NCBI GenBank assembly: GCA_015494845.1
Contig: WGAL01000269.1
Span: 1 to 5,056, forward strand
Direction: 5' to 3'
DNA from: Melioribacteraceae bacterium
GTDB lineage: Bacteria > Bacteroidota > Ignavibacteria > Ignavibacteriales > Melioribacteraceae
DNA: 5,056 bases
The notes beneath the pieces were generated by a model that had not been told where the DNA came from, did not search any database, and saw nothing but the letters and a program-made list of their open reading frames with translations. A program made the translations under genes and the position numbers. This document shows positions 1 to 4,955 of the stretch, piece by piece (position 1 is the first letter of the stretch; every line of letters begins with the position of its first letter).

Positions 1-38
1 CTATAAAAACCTTGCAGGTACTTGTTCCTGCAAGGTTT
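1..38 (-). terminator. Rho-independent terminator at the end of the operon
   Basis: A perfect 12-bp stem is formed by positions 7-18 and 27-38, with an 8-nt loop at 19-26. Read on the minus strand, the second arm ends in GGTTTTT followed by ATAG, which gives a short U-tract directly after a G/C-containing stem. It lies about 55 nt beyond the miaA stop codon with no gene between, so it most likely ends the five-gene minus-strand transcript. On the plus strand only TTTGAATATTTG follows the stem, so plus-strand termination is less likely, although a convergent gene outside the window could use it. Confidence 0.75.
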
Positions 39-59
39 GAATATTTGTAATTACTTGTT

Positions 60-89
60 TACCTTCAAGGAATAAATAACTTGAAGGTA
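60..89 (-). terminator. Stop-proximal hairpin, first of two tandem 3' hairpins
   Basis: Positions 60-69 and 80-89 form a perfect 10-bp stem (TACCTTCAAG with CTTGAAGGTA) around a 10-nt AT-only loop apart from one G. On the minus strand it begins 4 nt after the miaA TGA stop. No U-tract follows (AAACAAG), so alone it is more likely an mRNA 3'-end stabilising structure or an auxiliary part of the terminator than a complete intrinsic terminator. Its arm and flank resemble part of the neighbouring hairpin. Confidence 0.5.
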
Positions 90-93
90 GAAT

Positions 94-1002
94 TCACCGC
101 AATAAAAAATTTTCAATCAATTCTTTCGCTTTTCTTTCGTCAGGCGAAGACAAATAATGAATTTCGATGCCTTCGCGTTCCAATTTTCTTATCCAGGTAA
201 TTTGTCTTTTCGCAAATTTTTTTATCGCCGAGGCGAGTTTTTGTTTCATATCGTTGTAATTGAGTTTGCCGGCGAGGTAATTCCCGACGTAACGGTATTC
301 CAATCCGAAAAAATCGAGTTTCTCAAACGATATTCCGTTTGCCAAAAGATTTTCGACTTCCTCAATCATTCCGTTTTTCAATCTGTTTTCCAAACGCGCG
401 TCAATCCGTTTGTAAATAATTTCTCTTTCGGGAAGAATGCAAATGTTCAGCGAATTTGTTTTTACCGGCGAAATTATTTCATCGTTTTTTTCTTCCGCAA
501 TAATTATCGCTTTAATTAATCTTTCCTTGTCGTTCAAATCGGTTGTGTTGTGCGGTCTCGGATTTTTTTCAAGAAACCGTTTCTGCAATTCGGCGAGAGA
601 AAATTTTTCCAATTGCGAAAATTTTTCGGAAGGGAAATCGGTTTTTATTAACGAATAATTTTTCAATACGGCGTGAATGTAAAGCATCGTTCCGCCGACG
701 AGAAAAGGCAATTTTTCTCGCGAATAAATTAAGTTTAACGCATCGTTAAAATCCGAAATAAAACGAACCAAATTGTATTCTTCGTCAGGATTTGCAATGT
801 CAATTAAGTGCGCCGGAACTCGCTCGCCGTTTACGAAATAATCGTCGTAATCTTTCCCTGTTCCGATATTCATTCTGCGGTAAACTTGCCGCGAATCCGC
901 CGAGATTATTTCGCCGTTAAAACGATGCGCCAATTTTGCGGCGAGCGCGGTTTTGCCTGTTGCAGTCGGCCCGAAAATTACGATTAATTTATTCGCGTTC
1001 AT
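94..1002 (-). CDS. miaA: tRNA dimethylallyltransferase MiaA (divergent type)
   Basis: MiaA transfers a dimethylallyl group from dimethylallyl diphosphate to N6 of adenine 37 in tRNAs that read codons starting with U. This is the first step to i6A and ms2i6A, and it acts in the cytoplasm. The 302 residues are of normal length. Seen in the protein: P-loop GPTATGKT at 11-18; DSRQVYR at 36-42, holding the family's catalytic Asp; GTGK at 47-50; HLIDI at 65-69; VGGTMLY at 102-108; NDKERLIKAI at 157-166; and AKRQITWIR at 264-272 near the C-terminus. The usual GYKE segment is replaced by FFGLEYR (231-237), and the region between VGGTMLY and NDKER is compact, so it belongs to a divergent branch. The start ATG lies inside the last codons of the upstream kinase-like gene (14-nt overlap). 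No clear SD is visible, which suggests translational coupling. The P-loop sits close to the N-terminus, as expected, which supports this start. Confidence 0.96.
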   Translation of the reverse strand: MNANKLIVIFGPTATGKTALAAKLAHRFNGEIISADSRQVYRRMNIGTGKDYDDYFVNGERVPAHLIDIANPDEEYNLVRFISDFNDALNLIYSREKLPFLVGGTMLYIHAVLKNYSLIKTDFPSEKFSQLEKFSLAELQKRFLEKNPRPHNTTDLNDKERLIKAIIIAEEKNDEIISPVKTNSLNICILPEREIIYKRIDARLENRLKNGMIEEVENLLANGISFEKLDFFGLEYRYVGNYLAGKLNYNDMKQKLASAIKKFAKRQITWIRKLEREGIEIHYLSSPDERKAKELIENFLLR

Positions 1003-2128
1003 TTACGATTGGCAAGAAAATCGAAATAACGCCGCCTCCGCCTTCAGGATGCTTTGCGGTAATTTTTCCGCCTTGCGCCCGAATAATTTTATCAGCCACT
1101 GTTAAGCCGAGTCCCAACCCGCCTTCTTTTTCAATCGAGACAAACGGATCAAAAATCAACAACGCATTTTCCGGTCGGATGCCAGGCCCGTTGTCTGAAA
1201 ACTGGATTTCAACAAACTCGGCATCTTTCGAAATTTGAATATTAATTTCCCCTTGAAAATCGGTAGCCTCGCAAGCGTTAAGTAAAATTTGTTTCGCCGC
1301 TTCGTAGAATAGTTTGTGGTCAACGTTTACCGTGTAAGTTTCATCTTCCGTTATTGAAATCTCGCAACCGTAGTAAGGAAAATCGATTTTAAACTGCTCG
1401 GTAAATTCTTTGATTAAATCGAGAACATTAAGAAGTTTCATATTAGGATTTTCAAATTCCGACAAGAAAAGATTGGAAATATTCCCTTTCTCGTAAATCT
1501 TTCTGACGTATTTTTCGAGGTCCAACAGTTTTTCTTCGGGACTTTTGTCTTCCAATTCTTTCAAAACGTTAAGCGCCTCGCGCGCCGGTTCGTAAATCGC
1601 CTCCTTGATTTTCTTCGCCACTTCCTCGTAATTGAAAATTATTTTGTTTTCTTCGCAATCATTGTCTTCTTCCTCGACTTCAGGGCAGGGCGGACAAGGT
1701 TCGCACTCGCGCTCTTTTTCATCTTGCGTTTCGTCGGCGTTTTCATCCGCGTTCGACGCCGCGCAAAAATCTTTTATCGTTTTTTCAATTCCGGCGTCTT
1801 GCGCGATTAAAGAATTCAGTTCGTCCTTATTTATTGCAATGATAAACGCATCGTCTTCGCAAACGGCGCTTCCTTTTCTTTTCTCATCGTTTAAAATTTC
1901 AGAACCGAAAAATTCGTTTTCACCAACGTATTTTTTATTGCCTGCGGAAACCAGAACGACGCTTCCTTCAATTAATAAATATAAAAATTCGGATGGCGCG
2001 CCAGGTCGATAAATAATTTTGCCTGCTTTGAAATTTAACGGTTCGCCTTTGACCGAAGAAAAATCGACGTCCGTAACGTCCGAGTTCTCAAAGAGTTTGT
2101 TCGATTTTATCAGTGCGATAGTTTCCAT
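989..2128 (-). CDS. Cyclic-nucleotide-binding-like domain fused to HATPase_c; histidine-kinase-like protein without an H-box
   Basis: This is a soluble 379-residue protein with no membrane segment. Residues about 1-120 resemble a CRP/cNMP-binding beta-roll: RPGAPSEFLYLLIEGSVVLV at 41-60 matches the family's G..a..ly.i..G.v pattern, and FGSEILN (74-80) with R84 and S87-A88 stands where the phosphate-binding cassette should be, though it is degenerate. Residues 121-165 form an acidic linker with C142-x2-C145-x2-C148 and C158. Residues 165-245 are predicted helical. Residues 265-375 are a GHKL ATPase: N-box LLNACEA with N284, G1 box DNGPGI 312-317, F-box IFDPF 325-329, G2 box GGLGLGL 336-342 and a Gly-rich G3 at 363-366. 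The protein has only two histidines, H271 beside the N-box and H360 near the C-terminus, so the helical region lacks the usual phosphoacceptor. An AAAAGG site lies 6 nt before the ATG. No receiver-domain gene is in the window. Autokinase activity and ligand are unknown; a ligand-gated ATPase or a kinase with another acceptor are both possible. Confidence 0.85.
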   Translation of the reverse strand: METIALIKSNKLFENSDVTDVDFSSVKGEPLNFKAGKIIYRPGAPSEFLYLLIEGSVVLVSAGNKKYVGENEFFGSEILNDEKRKGSAVCEDDAFIIAINKDELNSLIAQDAGIEKTIKDFCAASNADENADETQDEKERECEPCPPCPEVEEEDNDCEENKIIFNYEEVAKKIKEAIYEPAREALNVLKELEDKSPEEKLLDLEKYVRKIYEKGNISNLFLSEFENPNMKLLNVLDLIKEFTEQFKIDFPYYGCEISITEDETYTVNVDHKLFYEAAKQILLNACEATDFQGEINIQISKDAEFVEIQFSDNGPGIRPENALLIFDPFVSIEKEGGLGLGLTVADKIIRAQGGKITAKHPEGGGGVISIFLPIVNERE

Positions 2129-2150
2129 TTTTTACCTTTTGTTTTTGAAC

Positions 2151-2765
2151 TTAAATCAAATAATTAATTACGAAAAAGCCGCCGATTAGCAGAACCGTAA
2201 ATAAAATTGCAAGCCAATCGAAATATTTGTCGATAAACTCGCGAATCGGTTCGCCGAATTTCCAAATCAAGCCGGCTACGAGGAAAAAGCGCGCGGAACG
2301 GCTAACGACGGAAGCAAGCAAAAACATCGGGAAATTAATGTCGAACGCGCCTCCGCTTATCGTAAACACTTTGTAGGGAATCGGCGTAAAGCCCGCCGTG
2401 AAAACAATCCAAAAATTCCATTTATCGTAAAGCGCTTTGACGTCGAAGAAAACTTTCTCGTCGAAACCGGGAATGTTCGCGTAAAAGAATTGCGCAATGT
2501 TCGAGAACTCGCCGGGCGCGTTCCACCAAAGAAAATAGCCGATGCCGTAACCAAGAATTGCGCCGAGAACCGAGCCGGCGGAAGTAATCAGAGCAAATTT
2601 AAACGCTTTGTTCCGCGAACCGAGCGCAAGCGCAATAAGCAAAGCGTCGGGCGGAATCGGGAAAAAAGAAGATTCCGCGAAAGCCAATAAAAACAAGGCG
2701 ACGCCGCCGTACGGCGTTTCCGCCCAGTGCAACATCCAGTCGTAAAGTCTGCGCAGTAATTTCAT
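2151..2765 (-). CDS. DedA/VTT-family (YqaA-like) membrane protein
   Basis: This is a 204-residue polytopic inner-membrane protein of the DedA (SNARE-associated/VTT) superfamily. Hydrophobic segments lie at roughly 20-47, 54-80, 115-137, 146-170 and 184-203. The diagnostic parts are FAESSFFPIPPDALL at 29-43, with acidic E31 and D40 in the first re-entrant/membrane region; GFTPIPYKVFTISGG at 125-139; and the SRSARFF arginines R156 and R159. These match the acidic and basic residues that DedA members such as E. coli YqjA need for function. Family members support proton-motive-force-dependent membrane homeostasis, and some have been reported to recycle undecaprenyl phosphate. The substrate here is not known. 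The ATG follows the hydrolase TAA with no gap (TAAATG), so the two are very probably translationally coupled; an AAAGG lies 11 nt upstream, inside the preceding gene. The family assignment is firm, the function is inferred. Confidence 0.92.
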   Translation of the reverse strand: MKLLRRLYDWMLHWAETPYGGVALFLLAFAESSFFPIPPDALLIALALGSRNKAFKFALITSAGSVLGAILGYGIGYFLWWNAPGEFSNIAQFFYANIPGFDEKVFFDVKALYDKWNFWIVFTAGFTPIPYKVFTISGGAFDINFPMFLLASVVSRSARFFLVAGLIWKFGEPIREFIDKYFDWLAILFTVLLIGGFFVINYLI

Positions 2766-3560
2766 TTATTCAAAAACCTTTCTTGCAAATTCGTATATTA
2801 TTTTATTAACGGCGGACGGTTGCTCGAGGTTTGAAAGGTGTCCTGCCTCTTTAATTACGTGAAATTCCGCGTCCGGAATTTTTTCCGCAATTTTCCGCAT
2901 TGTTTCCGGCGGCGTCAGCAAGTCGTATTCGCCGCAAATTACGCAAGCGGGAATTTCGAGCCGTGCCAAACTTCCGGTCGTATCGGTTCTGCTAACCATT
3001 GCAAGCAACGCGCCTTTTACGCCGGTCGGATTTTGCGATTTCGCAATTTCCAACGCTTTCAAATAACCTTCGTTTCCGTTTTCAATTGATTTTTTCCAAA
3101 CGCAATTTTTAACGAAATCTTCCGCGAACTTCGTCAAGCCGTTTTCGTTAATTTCTTTTATTGCGCCTGCTCTTTTCAACTTTCCTGCGTTGTCGTCCGC
3201 TTCGGTTCGCGTATCCATAAAAACAACGCCCGAGAATTTTTCCTGCGCCTTTTCCATTGCGCGGAAAAGAATGTAGCCGCCCATCGAAAGTCCGCAAGCA
3301 ACCGGCTTGTTTATTCCGAGCGCATCGACAAGCGAAATCAAATCGTCGGCGTATTGTTCCATTGTGTATTGCCCGTCGCCTATTTCGCTGTTGCCGAAAC
3401 CGCGAACGTCGTAAGTAATTACGAAAAATTCTTTCGACAAGAACTCAATTTGCTTTTCCCACATTCTGCGGTCGTGCGGGAACGCGTGAACGAAAATTAT
3501 CGGCGGGTTATTCTTATTTCCGTGAAGGAACGCGGTTAATCCGTTTACTTCAACTTTCAT
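2766..3560 (-). CDS. Alpha/beta-fold hydrolase (carboxylesterase/enol-lactonase-like)
   Basis: This 264-residue cytoplasmic protein has no signal peptide and shows the full alpha/beta-hydrolase pattern. The oxyanion segment is FVHAFPHD at 23-30, followed by YDVRGFGNSE at 50-59. The nucleophile elbow GLSMGG at 90-95 gives Ser92, the catalytic acid is probably Asp213 in GEYDLLTPP (210-218), and the catalytic histidine is His241 in GHLSNLEQP (240-248). MDTRTEADD at 115-123 followed by a helical cap resembles proteins annotated as 3-oxoadipate enol-lactonase-like, but no aromatic-degradation gene is nearby, so that reaction should not be assumed. An AGAGG site lies 7 nt before the ATG; it overlaps the channel stop region, leaving only a 12-nt gap. 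An upstream ATG at 3565-3567 is out of frame. The substrate is unknown. Confidence 0.92.
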   Translation of the reverse strand: MKVEVNGLTAFLHGNKNNPPIIFVHAFPHDRRMWEKQIEFLSKEFFVITYDVRGFGNSEIGDGQYTMEQYADDLISLVDALGINKPVACGLSMGGYILFRAMEKAQEKFSGVVFMDTRTEADDNAGKLKRAGAIKEINENGLTKFAEDFVKNCVWKKSIENGNEGYLKALEIAKSQNPTGVKGALLAMVSRTDTTGSLARLEIPACVICGEYDLLTPPETMRKIAEKIPDAEFHVIKEAGHLSNLEQPSAVNKIIYEFARKVFE

Positions 3561-3572
3561 TTTTCATCCTCT

Positions 3573-4571
3573 CTATTTGCACAATTTATATAATTCTTCC
3601 AACGATTTCGTTTCGCCGATTGCGATTAAAATATCGCCTGCTTCAAGAACCGTTTGCGCGTGCGGATTATACAAAAACTCGCCGTTCTTTTTGTAGATTG
3701 CGATTATTATGATGTCGAGTTTTTTCCGTATCGGCGATTGAATAAGCGTAACGCCGTTTAGCGACGAGTCTTCGCCTATTTCGATTTCTTCCAAACTGAT
3801 TGTGAGATTTTTATTTCGCGCCACGCCGTCGATAAAATCCATTACGTTCGGACGCAAAAGCACTTGCGAAATTCTTGACGCGCTGATTTCGTATGTTTCA
3901 ATTACTCTGTCCGCGCCTGCTTTTTTTAGTTTCGGCGTTGTCGCTTCGTCGGTTGAACGCGTAACGACGTATAAATCCGGATTCATCTGTTTTGCGCTGA
4001 GAACCGTAAAAACATTTTGCGCATCCGTTTTAAGAACCGAAGCCAAGCCTCTCGCTTTTTCGATGCGAGCTTTTTTCAACACTTCGTCGTTTGTAGCGTC
4101 GCCGTGAACAAAAAGATAATGTTTCTCAACCAATTCTTCTATTTTCTGGTCGTCTATTTCAATGACGACAAACTGCTTGCCGTTTTCTTTCAATGTTTCG
4201 CAAATGTGTTTGCCTATTCTTCCGTAACCGCAAACTATAAAATGTTCCGATAAAGCGTCCACTTTTCTGTCCATTCTCTTTCTCCTGAAAAATTGGTTCT
4301 CTAAAACAAGTTGAGCGAAGCGCCCGGCCGTGTAAGTAATGGTTACGACGCCGCCGAAAATCAAAAATATCGTTAAAATGCGTCCTGCCGGCGTTAGCGG
4401 TTTTACTTCCATAAATCCGGTTGTTGTAATGGAAATAACCGTCATATAAAGCGCGTCGAGAAAACCGTAACCGTCCTCAATTATCAAATAGCCGGAAACG
4501 CCGATAAAAATCACGACTACAAGCGCGGATAAACCGTAAATTATTCGCCGTATTATTTCGGATTGATGAAT
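3573..4571 (-). CDS. Two-TM RCK-type (TrkA-N/TrkA-C) ion channel with an atypical selectivity filter; probable AUU start
   Basis: This is an inner-membrane cation channel subunit of the MthK-like architecture: TM1, pore loop, TM2, TrkA-N/RCK domain, TrkA-C domain. Read from the proposed AUU at 4571 it has 332 residues; from the first conventional start, GTG at 4514, it has 313 and only half of TM1. Full-length numbering: basic R8-R9, TM1 about 9-31, pore helix DALYMTVISIT 39-49, filter TTGFME 50-55, PLTPAGR 58-64 and TM2 about 64-88 with a Gly-Gly hinge. The Rossmann motif GYGRIG is at 115-120, the acidic E138 ends beta2, GDAT is at 157-160, and the C-terminal RCK_C runs about 256-332 (VLEAGDILIAIGE). 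RCK domains bind nucleotides or cations and gate the pore. The canonical TVGYGD is changed to TTGFME, so K+ selectivity is uncertain. It is the first gene of the operon. GGAGG precedes the AUU by 5 nt, and no ATG occurs in any minus-strand frame between 4515 and 4620. Confidence 0.88.
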   Translation of the reverse strand: MHQSEIIRRIIYGLSALVVVIFIGVSGYLIIEDGYGFLDALYMTVISITTTGFMEVKPLTPAGRILTIFLIFGGVVTITYTAGRFAQLVLENQFFRRKRMDRKVDALSEHFIVCGYGRIGKHICETLKENGKQFVVIEIDDQKIEELVEKHYLFVHGDATNDEVLKKARIEKARGLASVLKTDAQNVFTVLSAKQMNPDLYVVTRSTDEATTPKLKKAGADRVIETYEISASRISQVLLRPNVMDFIDGVARNKNLTISLEEIEIGEDSSLNGVTLIQSPIRKKLDIIIIAIYKKNGEFLYNPHAQTVLEAGDILIAIGETKSLEELYKLCK

Positions 4572-4576
4572 AACCG

Positions 4577-4581
4577 CCTCC
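4577..4581 (-). promoter_or_regulatory. Shine-Dalgarno site GGAGG that decides the channel start
   Basis: On the minus strand GGAGG lies 5 nt before the codon ATT at 4569-4571, which is in frame with the channel and directly before a basic, then hydrophobic, TM1 sequence. No ATG, GTG or TTG start is in frame between the upstream stop (4596-4598) and the GTG at 4514, and that GTG has no SD-like sequence before it. This favours initiation at AUU. A second in-frame ATT at 4593-4595, preceded by AAAGG, is a weaker alternative. Confidence 0.5.
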
Positions 4582-4607
4582 GTAAAATTTTTAATTCAAA
4601 CCTTTAA

Positions 4608-4613
4608 TTTATA
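4608..4613 (-). promoter_or_regulatory. Candidate -10 element of the operon promoter
   Basis: On the minus strand TATAAA (in TTCTATAAATT) lies 36 nt before the GGAGG-AUU start of the channel gene, a sensible distance for a short 5' leader. The hexamer 17 nt further upstream (CATATT) is a poor -35, so this is only a candidate. Confidence 0.25.
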
Positions 4614-4880
4614 GAACCGATTGAAATAAAAATATGGAAAAATTTGGTAATGAAAAATAAATAGCACGCTGATTTTATGGATTTGTTATGATTTACGCTG
4701 ACAATATTTGCATCGTAATGCCGAAAACGCGAAACTTAATTTTCCCGTTTGACAAAAACAGAGATTTATTTTGACAAAGTAAACCGTATTCGTTAATTTG
4801 CGCTCAACATTCAAGTTCGTTTTAATTTTGTTAGTTTAATAAAGGCGGAACAATTTTATTTTTTTACTGTGTTGAATTAA

Positions 4881-4908
4881 TTGAGACTGACAGTTTAGAA
4901 AATATTTT
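4881..4908 (+). promoter_or_regulatory. Candidate promoter for the plus-strand ORF
   Basis: TTGAGA at 4881-4886 (one mismatch to TTGACA) and TATTTT at 4903-4908 (two mismatches to TATAAT) are 16 bp apart and end 47 bp before the ATG at 4956. The surroundings are AT-rich, so chance matches are likely. An alternative -35, an exact TTGACA at 4771-4776, has only a weak -10 near 4794. Confidence 0.22.
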
Positions 4909-4955
4909 TTCCCAATGTGAGTTACTTAGTATTGAGTAAAATATGAGGCTTTAAT

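Larger units (their letters stand above)
4572..4955. other. AT-rich divergent intergenic region without a recognisable gene
   Basis: These 384 bases separate the minus-strand operon from a plus-strand ORF, so promoters for both should lie here. The region is clearly richer in A and T than the genes. I see no tRNA, rRNA or convincing ORF with a ribosome binding site in it. Visible small structure includes a repeated TTTGACAAA (4748-4756 and 4770-4778, starts 22 bp apart), a repeated ACGCTGA (4666-4672 and 4695-4701), and inverted arms TTACT/AGTAA at 4922-4926 and 4935-4939 just before the plus-strand ORF. None of these is a firm functional call. Confidence 0.6.

Noticed and set aside
157..519. 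Plus-strand ORF of 120 codons, antisense to miaA
   Set aside because: It lies wholly opposite miaA, is rich in Phe/Arg/Asn as expected of a reverse-frame shadow, and has no ribosome binding site or domain.
1316..1318. His271 of the HATPase protein as a phosphoacceptor
   Set aside because: It sits in VDHKLFYEAAKQILLNA directly before the N-box, inside the ATPase fold, not in a dimerisation helix.
1632..2012. Plus-strand Ser-rich ORF of 126 codons
   Set aside because: The Ser-rich and Gly-Gln-Gly runs are the antisense reading of the acidic Cys-rich linker in the HATPase protein, not a real gene.
2766..3560. Naming the hydrolase PcaD (3-oxoadipate enol-lactonase)
   Set aside because: The overall fold and some motifs are similar, but no beta-ketoadipate pathway genes are present and the active-site motifs are shared by many esterases.
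3802..4107. Plus-strand ORF of 101 codons opposite the RCK channel
   Set aside because: It is fully inside a well-supported gene on the other strand and has no recognisable motif.
4512..4514. GTG at 4514 as the true start of the channel
   Set aside because: It would leave about 12 hydrophobic residues for TM1, lacks an SD, and the in-frame upstream sequence encodes the rest of the helix with preceding basic residues. It remains the fallback start.
4666..4701. Repeated ACGCTGA (4666-4672 and 4695-4701) as a CRISPR or iteron start
   Set aside because: There are only two 7-nt copies with no third unit or consistent spacer.
4831..4866. Plus-strand hairpin TTGTT/AACAA followed by a T-rich tract, as a terminator
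   Set aside because: The stem is only 5 bp of mostly A-U with a 16-nt loop, and no plus-strand gene lies upstream to terminate.
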